Source of the DNA: Diploscapter coronatus
Taxonomy: Eukaryota; Nematoda; Chromadorea; Rhabditida; Rhabditidae
NCBI GenBank assembly: GCA_964036155.1
Contig: OZ038423.1
Coordinates: 19,607,249 to 19,671,248, forward strand
DNA length: 64,000 nt
Direction: 5' to 3'
Shown: in pieces, positions 13,491-29,802 of the stretch
How the letters are laid out: every line of letters starts with the position of its first letter
How positions within the stretch are numbered: the first letter of the stretch is position 1
Notes under the pieces: model-generated
Databases searched by the model: none
Seen by the model: only the letters and a program-made list of their open reading frames with translations
Told to the model about the DNA's origin: nothing
Made by a program: the position numbers and the translations under genes

Positions 13491-15995
13491 AGATGGTGTT
13501 TTTTTTAATTCATGCAAAGATTTTCATTGGTTACCTGTAAATGTAAACTAATGGACAATATTTGCCTTTTCGCGAACAAATTCAATATTTAATCATTTAT
13601 TGCTGCTTTCCTCTTCGAGATTCGCTTGTTGTTTTTCATCTACAAAGTGTGTTCCTCCACATCGATTCGCGTTCTTCCTTTTCTGATGGAAATTACCTAT
13701 CCTCGCAGCCTCGAAAGCTGTCTGCCATAAATGTTTCTTCCGCTTTTCTGCACTTTTACATTTCTGCAAACGAACTGTTTCGAACTCAGATGTTGGGAGC
13801 ATTTTCACTACTACAAATTTATCATGTTGAGTTGTTAGTCATTCTTTTTTATTCATTCATAATCAATTTTTATTTTAGTTTCATTTTATTTCGATATTCT
13901 GCATTTTCACTGTTACAAATGTCGCATTTCATGAAATCGTCTGCATTTCACAAACTCACTGCATCTATGAATTAAAATCGCTTTTAATTTTCATAATATA
14001 TTATATTTTATCTTTATCGAGTGAAATATATTCATGTTTACCGGTGGACCATGCAAAGCCCCGATTCTTTTGGTTCTTCTCCTATTCAAGTCCTATTACA
14101 ATCCGGTGTCTATAGATTATCTATCAATAATTTGTTATATCTTTATCTTCCTCTATTTCTGCGTAACCTGAGTCCAACTACCTGATTGCACTGATTCATC
14201 GAGTGATTGAATTTTGGATTTTCATTAAATTTCATTTTCCTCCTCTTTTCATTGTTTCAAATTTGCTTCTCTTCGGCCGTTGTCCTCTTCGTGTGATTCG
14301 CTTCTTCGCTCTTTTGTGCCTATTTTCATTAAAATTCAAATTTAATAAATACTTCGGTTTATAATTCATAGTTTCATTAATTAATAATCAACACAAAAAT
14401 TTATGGAACATTATTTAATGATTGAAACTGAAAAAATACAAATGCGTGTAAACTTGGACACAGAATTTCTCTAAATTATCCGAACATCCAACAGAATGAT
14501 CAATGATGAATTGATAGATATCGATTTATCAATACTCGGAAAATTATAAATATGAAATCAGTAGAACAATCAAAACAATTTAATGAGAAAATGTGTATGC
14601 TAAAACATGAATACTTTGACTCAAAAATCTGATAGCACAGTTGAAATAACTATTACGACATTCTTACGGGATAGTAGAGTTATAAAATTGTCTAAATTGG
14701 AGGTATCTAATTAATCTATTTTGAAAAATATAAGATTACTTTTTATTTGTCCATATCGGCATACCGAGGTTCTCCCCACCGCCTAAACTTTCCCATTGGC
14801 AAATTCCCGTACATTCCATAGTATCGTTTCACCTAATTTCTGCATATATTTCATTAAAGGACTAATGGTATTTTCTTCTGAAAATCTTCATTCGTAGAGT
14901 GGTACAATAGTGCGTCTTCCTATATTATAACAAGTCCCTGTATTCGTGAAAACAAAAGTATATGCCTCATTTAATATTCATTTCCCTAACTAACAAGGGA
15001 ATATGTCACTTTCAGTTCAACCTCATTTCCCGAGTGATCTTTCAGATACTATTAGCCTAATTTATCTATGACATTTTAATTAAGTTGTTATTTAGAAATT
15101 TAAAGATAAATTTAGTATTCATAATTTCGCAGCTTTATGTGGTCATATAATATTTTGAAGGTGAAGGTTTCGTAAGCGCAGAATAAATGTGCCTACTCAA
15201 TTAATGAAATGATGCAAGTAAACGTTTAAAATTCTCTCTTCTAAAACAAAGTATTCTTTCAATGTTTTCTTATTTCAGGTTATCAAATACTAAATCTTTC
15301 AGACGTTGTATTGCGATTAATTAAATTCAGAAACACTATTATGCATCATTCGAAACTATCTAAATAGAGTATTCTCTAATAGTAGGGCACCCCCAAAATG
15401 CCAGAACTACCCATCATCTAACTAAAACAACCTGGAAGTATTTTATAATATTCTTTAGTGTGTGAGAGTGGATTTAGTATTGATTTGAAGTATTCCGAGC
15501 ATTAGATGATGAATTATGGCGGCTTAAAGAGTTCGAATTTTTCGAAAATTAGGGGCTAGAAAATAGAAGGGCATGCCCTTCAATTAGAGAATACGGTAAT
15601 ACATGAAAACTGAAGCTGATAACTTGAAAATTATAAAAAATTCCATTATATGCATAGTCATAAATAAATTTATCCTACACAAGTAAGCTACCATTTAAAA
15701 ATTTACGAAAATTGATGGTGTACATTTTTCATAGTTACCAAAGCTACTTGAAGTTTATAAATAGCCTACCGGTGTATCAGGCAATTGATTCCAAATGCTA
15801 TAAATCGGAGAACAACTTCCTATGATGAGCAACAGAAGGAAAATACCTAAATTTAAAAATAATAATTTTATTAACGTTATCATAAAAGTTGAAAAATTTA
15901 TCATTATAATGTCAAGTTGATACCAATATCATCTAAATAATAGTTAGTTTTGTGTTGGGTTGCTTTATTTGTAAATTTGCGAACATAAATAGTAA

Positions 15996-16360
15996 GGTCC
16001 CCAAAGCAGATATGCTGGACTGATGTTTCGAAGAAAATTTTTGTGCAGAAATGCCACCAGAAATGTAAATAAGACTTTCGTAGAGAAAACAGAAAACTGC
16101 ACATTTTTAGATCAAAAAATAAATCGCACGAAATGGACATATTTTGGCAAACTTCAAAGAGCATGACGCGCGTAGATGCAAAAATTATCTGTTGATTTTT
16201 GGCACAGAATCGTTCTATTGGGTTTATCGTCGATTGAAACTGGGGTTTTTTGAGACATTCGGAGTTTGAAGGTTACTTTCTTCTCAAATTTCGATTTGAA
16301 ACTACCACGTTTCTACTACCACAAAAACGTTTTTGCAAGGGGTGGAGCTCGAGGGCTCTA
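15996..16360. mobile_element. GGTCCCCAA-family element, copy 1
   Basis: The left end reads GGTCCCCAAAGCAGATAT. The body includes a segment about GGGTTTATCGTCGATTGAAAC and an end rich in CTACCACAAAAACG. The same order of motifs is found reverse-complemented at 41746-42024, so both are copies of one dispersed family. No protein-coding capacity is seen. Confidence 0.6.
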
Positions 16361-16990
16361 AATGTAAATTAATAAAATTAACTAACGGACAGAAATCAAT
16401 AAAACTCGATAATGACTTACTGCAAATAATCAGATTCATGGATTTCATGTTAGCAGACTAATAATAATGCGTAGGGCGATGCGACTGCAGAAGTCAGAAG
16501 CAGAGGAGAAGATGAACTCGAATAGATAACTCCGCCCTCCTTCCTTCATTAATGACGAGCAGAAAGGCAGCAAGCAGGGCAGAGACTCCTCTTTATTCTA
16601 TATGCATTGTTATCTGACACAACTTCTGCTACAGAGGAAATACAACCTCTAGATGAATATTTATTGTAGATTAAGAATGGAAAATGAATACATACAATGG
16701 CACACCATCATTTTGGGAAAGATGATGAAGCTTCGCGACAAGAGAAATAACGTCATTTTTGTGCTCAATGGATGTTTTAACTCAAAAGGAATTTGAATAG
16801 ATTTAATCTCTGGCAAAGAAAGAATTTTCCCATTATCCACAAATTGAATCGATCTCCACTCTACGTTTCTGCATCTCTTCCAACTTCTTATCGGCACTTC
16901 ACCAGAATAGGGAGTTTATCTGATGATCAGGTAGAGATTATTTCTTCAAATTGTCAATAAAATATCTATAATTATGAAGACTTTATTCAG

Positions 16991-19900
16991 ATGAAAAGGT
17001 ATAGAATGGGTAGGTCACAAGGAGTTTCTGACGTTTTCATACTACGTCTGAAAAAATCCCGATATGTAGTGCTTCTCATTAATATAACAACGGACTACCA
17101 TTACCATTTGAAAATTCACCTCGATTCTTTCTACAAGTTACAGCTAAAAATAAAAATTTGGGAAATTTTCCAAACTGATGATTGAATGATCCCGATGAAT
17201 ACTGCGAGAGAATTGACTGTTCAATCATCTCGATACCTTTCAGAAATCGAAAATTTTTGGAAGCTGGCATCCATAGACGGAGTAAGTAACTTCAATCTCA
17301 CTTTGAAATACCGTATGAAATCGTTGAATTTAACTATTCATATTTTTCTGCAAAAAATAGTAGATGTCAATGAGCAGTTTCAAATTATATTTGCCCGAAA
17401 ATTTATGAATAGCTATAAAATTTATGACCACAGACGAGTTTTATTGGAGAAATTTTCGTAGAAACATGTCATGGATATTATCAATTTTTAAGAGCTATTT
17501 CGTAATGACGCTTGAAGGAGAAATAGCATTTTAATTCTTTTAGGATAATAATCTTCTGTGCGGTGGCTCTGCTCTGTCTGGCAACAACATTTCTGGCGAT
17601 CTACATAACGATGAACTTCCTGTCCAACATCAGAGGAGTCAATTGCATCGAGAAAATGCGTCACTGGAGCACAGACAAAGGTAGAATGTGAAGTAGATTA
17701 TGAAATTGTCACATAATATCTACATAATTTTGTCATTTTTATCGATTGTCGTCTTATGCAATAAACATGAACAGTTAATCTTCACCTCATTTTTCCTGCG
17801 AAATTATTGCTTCATTAATAAAATCTAAATTCAGGCTTTAACTTGGGCAGCATAATTCGTTTGAAGGAAGAATAAAAAGAGAAATCTCGAATACAAGTCG
17901 AAGCATTTTGTCAAAAAGAAAATCCAGCTCTTATTCAACCAAATCCAGATATCCCACCTCGCACCGTCCTGAATTCTGAATGAAGATAATACAATCCTTT
18001 GTCATCGAAAAAAAATCATAAATTCGGGTGTCATTTATTTGTTGATCATATGAAATTATTTTACGGATAAATTCTGCTTAGAATAATATGATGTTTTATA
18101 AAATATCTTTTGCACATTTATGCCTTAAATTATATTTTAACTCTGAATATGCAGCTGTTCAAAAGGTTTTCTTTTTTTGAAATTTCTTATTTGAATATTT
18201 TAGATTTAAGATTTCATCAAATTTAGGATTTGGAATCTTCGAATGTTTTTCGAAAGTTGAGTCTACATTTGCCTATGAGTAGCCTTTAGCCAATTGTTAC
18301 ACTCATATCGTATTCATTCGATGTAATATAATATCGTGAGAGAGCTTGCGAATTTTTCTGTCTGCAAGTTTCTATGCCTTCTTTTGAAATTTTATTCAGC
18401 TTTTCAAAAAACTTGCACTTGCAATGTGACAAATTGTCGTTGCATCAATCTCGATATCTCTGCATGTCGATTGAATTCTTCATCCTTCTGTCAGCCATTC
18501 AAGCAGGTTAGGTCAACTTTGCAATGATTCATAAACCTCGATTTTGTTAAGAGAATATTGTTACTCCTACAAAACGATTGCTAGATGATTTGCTTACGAA
18601 ATCCTACATAACCGACATTCGGCCGACGGGTGCAGACGAAAACGTGACGGTTGTGAAGATAATTCCGAATATGTTCATTCTACTCGAAATGGTCATCAAA
18701 TTAATAATCTTTCCAATATCAAAAATTTTAGGACCAACAACAGGAAACAATTCGATTTTCGGAGGAATTTATGCTGGTTTTTTTTTTTATTTTCCAACTA
18801 TTTGATGATATTCAATAATTATTTCCAGTCATGGAAAGATCCGATTTACACGTGGAATCCAGCGGACTATCCGGATTATAATCAAGACTGGATCAAGCTT
18901 CCAGAGAACAAGCTTTGGTCTCCAGGCGTCGTTTTCCAACCTAGGTATGCTTTTCTCAATATTACGGACTTGACAAAACAAAATACTCGTGTTGCACCGA
19001 GTGCATGAAATATTCATTGGACAATGACGCTTGCAAATGTCGATACATCTGCATCAGGGCTGCGTGAAACTTCGACTTCGAAAAAGGTCAAACTCCGAGG
19101 GGACGAAGCTACTTCGAGTTCGAGGGAGAAAATTTGTTTAAATTTCGACTTCGAATTTAAAAAGTTTTTGACTTCACGCAGTTCTGATCTGCATCGACAA
19201 TTTTGCATTGATAATTGAGATGAAGATGTCCTTCAGTATCGCTAAGGAGGAGTTCATTCCAATCGAAAAGCGATTTGTCGATTTGAAGTATGACGGCACT
19301 GTGAGACAGAGTAATCCTTCAGTGGTAAGTACATCTGATGATCTTTGGAATAAAATGACTCATTCAGATCACAACTCCTTGTACTCTAAAAATAGATGCA
19401 TTTCCATATGATGTCCAGGTTATCTTGATTTTTACTCCCTAAAATATTCTTCTTTCGTTTACAGATTTGTGATCTCCTGATTGGCCCTTGGTCATATGAC
19501 ACCTCAACAGTTATTGTGGAACCTTTCGATGAATTATATGTTCCCGAGACTGATGTCTTTGAGGTTCAAACATAAATTCATAAAATTTGCACGAAACGTC
19601 GAAATTTAAGGGAAACAGTGAATGGGAATTGATTGATATCAGAGCAAAAGCCTACACAACTTTCGACCCTATTAGCGTAAGATTTAAAAAAAATATATAT
19701 TTACATCCGTTTTCAACATAAATAATCTTCCAGAAAAAGAATTATTCGGGTATTGATTATCAAGTGACATTAAAACGCAAACCTATTTACTACGTATTAG
19801 TTATTCAAGTAAGAAGTGAATTTTAGTGATACATTTTTGTATAAATTTTAGGCCCCGACATTCATCATTTCAACATTGACAATATTCGGAATTTTCACGC

Positions 19901-21044
19901 CTTTCTCGAATACCGAAGAGAGACGAGAAAAGGTGACTTCATAGATTTCCTGTGTCAATAAATTCAACCAATTTCAGGTAACTTTGGGAATAAACATGTT
20001 CGTAAGTATTTCGATGATGCTGAATTTGGTAGCAGACATGATGCCTAAGGCTTCTAGGCTTCCTCTCTTAGGTTGGTCAAGTCATTTCCATTAGGCTGTG
20101 CATATTTTGTGCAGATTTTGTTGGAGATTTTTTAATGATCTTTTCTGAAGATTATTGAACTCGAGTGATATGCCTATTATAATGTAGAACAGTAATCGAT
20201 ATTTCTTGGGTAAAATATTGAATCATCTATCCAATAAAACTATCAGGCTGGCACATTTTTTATTTTTGAGATTATGTCTTTGAAATTTTCTTTCTATCGA
20301 AAGTGATCTAAATAAGCCATATCACTGTAACGACTAATGGTGATGATCAAGCAGCCATTCGCCGATGAAAATAATTATGCACCAACTCAATAGACAAATA
20401 ATGATCTTGATGAGATGTGGAAATCTGCACGAAATTATAGGATAAACTAATAGAATGATTGAAATTCGTGCGTTTTCCTATGTCAAATTCTATTGCTTCA
20501 GGAAACTATATTCTGGCAGAAATATTCGTTTGTGGATCCGCTGTTGTTGTGTCGCTTATTATCCATACCATCCACGAAAAAGCGCACAGTCGATTGCTTA
20601 TTCCACCGAACTGGTAAATTTATCGAAGCTAAATGATAAAACTCATATTCGCATGATAAATGACAAAGTTCAGTGAAAGATACAACCTTTAAATTGCTAT
20701 TTTATTTTAGGTTCATGCGAATAATGTTATGTGATTGCAAGCGAAAGGAAGTTAACCCGCTTCCACATGAATTGACACCGCATCCACAGGCAACGCCAGA
20801 TATCGTCCCGTTTACTATTCTACAGGATTCTATACAAAAAGTACGAGTCAACATTTTCAAGCTTAGAAATTTTATATCATTTCATTTGCAGACCTGTCGC
20901 GCTGTCCGATTTGCAATTTTCCGGATGCGGAAAGAAGGCCAAATCCGGCTGCAGTGGATCTTGCTATTCGATCGGCTTGACTTCTATCTTCTTTTACTTT
21001 TTCAAGCACTCAATATCCTCGTTTCTGCTTTATTTATGCGATGA
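16991..21044 (+). CDS. Cys-loop ligand-gated ion channel subunit (nicotinic-receptor-like)
   Basis: Predicted 453-residue subunit of a pentameric plasma-membrane channel. Exons: 16991-16998, 17544-17680, 18585-18691, 18732-18776, 18829-18944, 19237-19324, 19368-19418, 19465-19563, 19611-19676, 19734-19808, 19852-19932, 19978-20071, 20502-20613, 20711-20840, 20892-21044. Residues 1-22 (MKRIIIFCAVALLCLA...) form a signal peptide. The extracellular part has SWKDPIYTW and a canonical Cys-loop, Cys172-13 residues-Cys186, containing DAFPYD. The mid-exon encoding the first Cys is only 51 nt. Four membrane segments follow: M1 after KRKPIYYV, M2 with EKVTLGINMFVSISMMLN, M3 around 326-350 and M4 around 426-447. 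Glu at -1' and Asp at 20' suggest cation selectivity. Loop C has no vicinal Cys pair, so it is not a classical alpha subunit. The M3-M4 loop is short. The ligand cannot be inferred. An 8-nt first exon directly follows a 3' splice site. Confidence 0.88.
19050..19190. repeat. CGACTTCGAA-rich inverted repeat in channel intron
   Basis: Between exons 5 and 6 of the channel gene, a GCGTGAA-bounded segment contains CTTCGACTTCGAA on the left and TTCGACTTCGAA with TTGACTTCACGC on the right. The ends are inverted relative to each other. It is probably a short degenerate MITE. It is more GC-rich than the surrounding intron. Confidence 0.45.
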
Positions 21045-21565
21045 AAAGTAGTGTTTTTGATAAGTTTGATAAAATCAGTGATTATCATTCCGATATTGAT
21101 CGATTATTGATGATAATTGTTACCAAAATATTGATTGGCAAATGAGATTCAGTGAAATACTGGAGCAAGTGTTTTACGTCAAAGAAATCAGATAATACCT
21201 TTCTATCATCACGATCTCAGTGCCGACGCACCACTACTATACCATGCTGACACTACACTCCTCCGCAAAGCCATTCATCTAACAGATTAAATAGAATGGA
21301 TAAAAGTCTGTATTCGTTTAAAATTTGTATAAAACTCGTAACAACAAATGATAACAACAGATTTTTAACAAAAAAAGTAAAACAATATTGAGTTGATACG
21401 TTTCTTTTCTACTTTTAACGCTTTATAGGAAATCTCTACTAGGAGTCAACAAGCAATGAAATAGCATGTGAAAATCTATTTTCCTAGATTCTTTCCATTA
21501 TCGAAAAGAAACGAAGATTCAACCCGATAATTTTAACAAATGAGTAAAACAAACCGCTCCTTCTT
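21045..21565. other. Convergent spacer between channel and helicase genes
   Basis: About 520 bp separates two converging stop codons. It is AT-rich and I see no reading frame or repeat worth naming. It must hold both 3' UTRs. Confidence 0.6.
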
Positions 21566-24500
21566 TCAATCGAATTTATCCCGTTTTGCAATGTTTTCCC
21601 CACTTTTGCTTCTCCAAGGAGTGCGTCTCTTCATTGCTGCAGGACGATATTTGAATCCGCTTGTCTCGGCACGTTTGTTGGCTAAAATTAAAGAATGAGA
21701 ACGAAGATAGGTTCAAGTTTTTAATAGCCATAAATAAATGCAAATATGTATTTGTAAGTTCTGTAAAAACCCCAACATTCAGTGACGATCAAAAGTATGG
21801 AACCAAGCATGATTATTGGTCGCATGCCTACATCTCTTATATGGAATCGATCAAAAATAGGACTAAAGTTTGCTGGATTTCGTCTACATGTGTCCATGTG
21901 TGCAAAGATTCAATAGAATCTGTTTACCAAAATCTAGTGAACAGGAATAAAGACAATATTATTATACCTGGTTCCGACAAGTGAAAACAGTATTCATAGA
22001 AACGAATCACAATAATTAATAAGCTCACCCTTTCCGTTCTGACTGTTCTTGCTCTGCGTCTCTGCCACGGTCTCCCTCAGCTTCTCTATCGCATCTCTGT
22101 ATCCATCCATGTATTCTTTCATTTCGTTCTCTTCGATCTCTGTCTCGTTTGCTTCGGTCCAGTCAGAACAAACTTCTCTGCAAATGCGACGAAGAAAACG
22201 AACCTGCAGAAAAAATGATGAGAAATAGCGAAAGACAGCGACCCCCTCACCTCATCTCTCGCGTCGTCGCAAACTGTGAGAACCGTGCCTGATTTGCCCG
22301 ATCTTCCTGTGCGACCGCCTCTAAAGATTATTCCCATTATCCCTTTCCAGGATAATTTTCAAAACAAGAGTAGGTAAAGTAAAACCCAATGTAGTTTTCT
22401 ATTACAAGATGATGATCAACTAAATCTTTTGCTAAAAAAGAAAGACGATATTTTAATCCATGAGTTAAAAACATCTGAAATAACTACCTGTGAATGTACT
22501 GACGTTTGTCGATGGGTTTGTCGTAGTTGACGACGCAATCGATGTCCTCCACATCGACTCCTCGAGCCAGCACATCCGAACTGATCAGAACGCGGATCTG
22601 AAAGTTACGGAGTAAAAAATGATGAGTAGAAACATCTAACCTTTTCCTTTTCGCCTGTGTCAGCAAATCGCATGAGAATCTTCTGTCTGCGTTTGCCGAA
22701 CAGTTCCGAAGTCAAATGTGACACATCCATTACGTCCGATCCCAGCTCGCCCAGCACTATCGCCAATCGCTTTGCAGCCACTCTGAAGAGATTCAATAAA
22801 ATATTGAAGTCTTCTTATGTTTTGGAGATTAACAATGGAGGATGGTAGTCATAGATTAGGGTAGAATAGAAGAAAAGATTATCTAGCTTTAAAATGATTC
22901 TCGTCGGGTAGATAATTGCTGCACCATACAAACCCTATCCCCTACCCTCAGTCTATACCTAACATCCTCAATTTTTGCTCAACTCTCCGAACATTCTAAG
23001 AATAACTCTGAACATAATCAACTGCTCTTACACTTCGGCTACAAATATGAGAATTTTTCGAAAATCGCCGTCTTTGAGTTGAGTGAAGACGACGAGCGGA
23101 TGCAGGGATTTCTTGGCGATGAGCATTCGATTTGCGATGGTCGTCGGCAGGGCCACTGACAGTTCAGAGCCCGTTGTCAGAGATAAAGATAACTGCAATT
23201 TGACAACCATAAGTCGACGAAATTACTAGTTTGATCTTGATGAAAAAAGGAAATTTGGATGCCCCTGATTGCATCACAGCCTTACAGCATGAAATATTAG
23301 TGTACAAAAACTAGAGTTATACCTACCATCACACTAACTTATTTCTACATGCAATTTCTGGCACAATAAAGTTGCACTGTTGTAACTTTTCCAAGATGTC
23401 ATAAAAACATTTGATTCCAATGATAGAGTTATGATTGGATCTTGCAAGTTTAATTTTTTTTAATTTCCAACCTTATTCTCATCGACTCCCTTCTTTTTGA
23501 CGGCCAAGAAGAGTTTTGGCTGGAAAAGTGCCCATTCGTAGAGCTTGTCGATGTCGTAGGACAGAGTGGCAGAGAGGATGATCTTCCGAGGTGCACAGGA
23601 TTCGAGTTTGGCAAAGACAAGGGAATTTGAGACTTTTGAATTCACTGAAAATAGTTCTTAATCTTGAAAACAACATGTTATTTTATCCTACATTTTGCCC
23701 TTTTTTCGACCAATTCGAGCCACTCATTTCGCACATTTTTGCCCATTGAGTCTGCTTCGTCGATCACCAAATATCTGTAAAAAAAATCTTAAGAAATAGG
23801 CTGACAAAACTGATACCTTATTATTAGGAGATATTTTTTGGGTCTTAACTCTAAGATTACCTGATTCTTTACCATTAGGTTATTTCGTGGCGCTGATAAC
23901 GGAACTAGAGCCAGAAAAATCGCCCACATGGTGGTAAAATTGTCCAATTTGAGAAATTAATAACGAAATATTTTCGGGCTAGATAAAATGTAAACAGTGA
24001 ACAGTTGAAAGCAAAAAAATGAAATGAATATTTTCAATTCCATAAAGCAGTCTTTCAGAGATGAGACATATGTTGGACCGTTAGATCGTGAAGAATCAGA
24101 TCGCGAAGGAAGGATATTTACCTCAAATGTTCCAAATCGAGGGTGTCTTCGAGAAGATGCAGCAGCAGTCTCGCAGGAGTGCACACAACGACATGGGCCC
24201 GTTGTCGCTGCAGACGACGCTTCTCGTAGTCAAAATCCTCCGCGCCCGACAGACCCACCACGTGCGGGAAGGAACGAGAGAACTTGTCAAATTCCTGAAA
24301 TTAAAAGGGTGGAGAAATCAGGAATTCGACCCATAACGCGCATCGTTAGACAATCAGATTTGAGAAGATTATCGAAAAGAAAACGAAATTTAGCACGATC
24401 ATGAATCGACTGTTGCTGAATACCAATGAAGCCCAGTGAAAGGTAATACTATTTTTCCCTACTTTCATCTCCCACTTGTCTTTTTCACCGAGATTTAACA

Positions 24501-25881
24501 ATGACTGAGATTTATTTTCACTAAAATTTACAGGGATCCAGAATTAGTCTATGTCTACGATTCATGGGATATTTTCATCAAGATACAAATTATGAAATCC
24601 TTAGTGATACAGACAAAAAGGTTGTCTATTAACATTACTTGCAAAAGTCGATAACAAATTACCTCGATGACTTGTTTGACGAGTTGCTGCGAAGGAACGA
24701 CGATGAGTGCGTATGTCGAGCAGAGACACTTGTCAGAATAGTACCTTTCCAGACCTGAAGATGTGGCAGAAGCGTTCGCGATCACATTCGGATGACAGAC
24801 AATCGGAATAACGTAGCACCATGTCTTTCCAGAGCCTGAATTTTTTTAAATTGAGATTAGTTTTCTAAGTCAATTTTACCAGTTGGAGAGCAAATGACCA
24901 GATCTCTTTTCCGAACTCGCGGTGGGTTTTCGATTTCCTTGAAGAGATACAGGAAGACTTCTTTCTGGAATTTATTTTTAAAGAAACAAACTCGCTGTAC
25001 TTTGCTCCCGCTTTTCCTTACCAGGAGAGGAGCCATTAAAACTGTAAAAATCGGTTTTCGCTAACTTTATGAAAATTTTAAAAATCTAATTAAATAGCAT
25101 TCGAGAATTTTGATTTTCCAATTCTGTTAAACAAATAAAAAGATGAGAAATTTATCAGTTTTTCTTAAAAAAAAAAAGACACCAAGCAGCTCAAAGCATC
25201 ATGTAATTGCAATGAATTCCAACCTGAACGGGAAAGAGTTCCTTAGTGTGTTTGTAGAGCTGAATGTCATCTAGGCATCGGGCCAGATTACCGTCGATCT
25301 CCCTGTCCACCAGCTGCAGTTTCGTCTTCTCATCGATTTCTGCCGGGAATGTCGTCGCATTTTCGACTAGAAGATTTTTCGATCTGAAACGAAACGATAT
25401 TGTATTCTGACAAAATTTTCGAATTCTTACTTGACAGCAACCAGGTTCTTGAATTGCTCGACTCCGATCACTTTGAACTCCTTCTGATAGTCCTCTTCGG
25501 GAGCTGCTTCCTCCACAGCCAAGGGAATTTCCTCCTCCTCCATTTCAACGTCGCCTCTGTCCGTCAGAAGTGTGCCGTTCTCTTCCCCTTCGTTTTCTTC
25601 TTCCATTTCACCTTCTTCATCTTGCTTGGCTGGCATTTCTGACTGAAAATAGTTGTTTTGATCAGAAGCTTCTCCATTGAATAAGTTAAATTGAAGAAAC
25701 AAAATTTTCATCATTAAAAGGTGGGGATTTTAAAATTAAAACAAATTATAGCACGAATGAAATTTTTACTTACTTCACCAGAAATCGTGCCGGTCTTTCC
25801 GTTTATCTGAATTTCCTGAGTTGCTCCCTTTTCTTCCTCCTCAATTTCAGGCTTCTTCTTATTTTTGGACCTCGTTGTCAT
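21566..25881 (-). CDS. DEAD-box RNA helicase, DDX51/Dbp6-like
   Basis: Predicted nucleolar ATP-dependent RNA helicase of large ribosomal subunit assembly, 659 residues (human DDX51 is about the same length). Exons, 5' to 3': 25881-25774, 25642-25431, 25383-25224, 25060-25022, 24964-24880, 24835-24663, 24294-24122, 23774-23692, 23644-23472, 23192-23032, 22782-22641, 22597-22488, 22320-22251, 22203-22029, 21681-21566. Motifs in order: ELFPVQ (Q-like), SPTGSGKT (about 198-205), PSQQLVKQV (Ia), TPARLL (Ib), VIDEADSMG (II, about 320-328), LSAT (III), [15 protein letters not shown] (V), [12 protein letters not shown] (VI). Residues 1-110 are Lys- then Glu-rich and disordered, as in the family; the C-terminal exon is basic. 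It is head-to-head with PRMT7 with 310 bp between starts. The family call rests on the Q-region FPVQ, the first exons and the length; other ribosome-assembly DEAD-box members are less likely. Confidence 0.9.
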
Positions 25882-26191
25882 CTTGGATTCGAAAAATAAA
25901 ACGTCGAATTTTTAGTTTTTAATCAATTTTTACCTTTAAATATCAGCGTTTTGCGAAGACTCCTAGCTACCTAACGAATTCACGACGTCAGATAGATCAT
26001 CCGATATCTTTGCAGGAGAGGATAACTGAAAATAAAGATAATATTTTTAAAAAATAATGAATACTTTGAAAATCGTGAATTCAAGGCAGAGAACTGCGTA
26101 AATTCATCGTATCGTTCATTGTCGATTGAGAGCTCTTTCAATTTTTGCCCATTTTCTGTTATTTTTTATTTTTGATTTTCCAGCGTGCCAG
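25882..26191. promoter_or_regulatory. Divergent intergenic region, DDX51-like / PRMT7
   Basis: 310 bp separates the two start codons of head-to-head genes, so both promoters must lie here or be shared, unless a first exon is missing. It is AT-rich, with no TATA-like element I would defend. Its right end is a strong 3' splice site (26183) 8 nt before the PRMT7 ATG. Confidence 0.55.
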
Positions 26192-29595
<3,404 letters not shown>

Positions 29596-29689
29596 AAATT
29601 ATTCCTTCTTCATTCCAAAATCTAGTAATTCGGGTAATTGTTACAGTTTCATTTCGTTTGTTGTTGTTGCTGTTGATGAATAGTTCATT

Positions 29690-29802
29690 AATAAATGTTG
29701 TCACCTAGAAACTATCGAAATACTATAATTTACAGGTTTTACACCTTCAATTATATCTGAACTCTTCAGTATTTTTTCACTTATTCCCTATTTCCATTCA
29801 GA
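29690..29802 (+). promoter_or_regulatory. Operon-type junction, PRMT7 poly(A) signal to downstream acceptor
   Basis: AATAAA at 29690-29695 lies 95 bp after the PRMT7 stop. A 3' splice site (TTTCCATTCAG, ending 29801) then abuts the J-protein ATG at 29803. The 107-bp spacing matches nematode operon junctions, where the second cistron receives a spliced leader. Confidence 0.6.

Larger units (their letters stand above)
12781..16990. other. Intergenic region, POU to channel gene
   Basis: No gene is supported here. After the POU stop the sequence is AT-rich and carries two inverted-repeat elements, listed separately (13184-13490 and 15996-16360). Open frames around 13562-13975 and 16661-16897 lack splice-site support and look like AT-rich noise. 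The stretch 13.9-15.9 kb shows nothing I can name. Confidence 0.55.

Noticed and set aside
17186..17461. Frame upstream of the channel (MIPMNTARELTV...) as first exon
   Set aside because: Its donor is in the wrong phase for the next exon, whereas the 8-nt exon at 16991 fits phase and gives a signal peptide.
21661..21984. 107-residue + strand frame inside the last helicase intron
   Set aside because: It looks mildly protein-like but begins at TTG, overlaps a helicase exon antisense, has no good splice sites and resembles nothing known. A nested gene or transposon remnant cannot be fully excluded.
24024..24404. 126-residue + strand frame
   Set aside because: Antisense to helicase exon 7, which carries motif Ib in the opposite frame.
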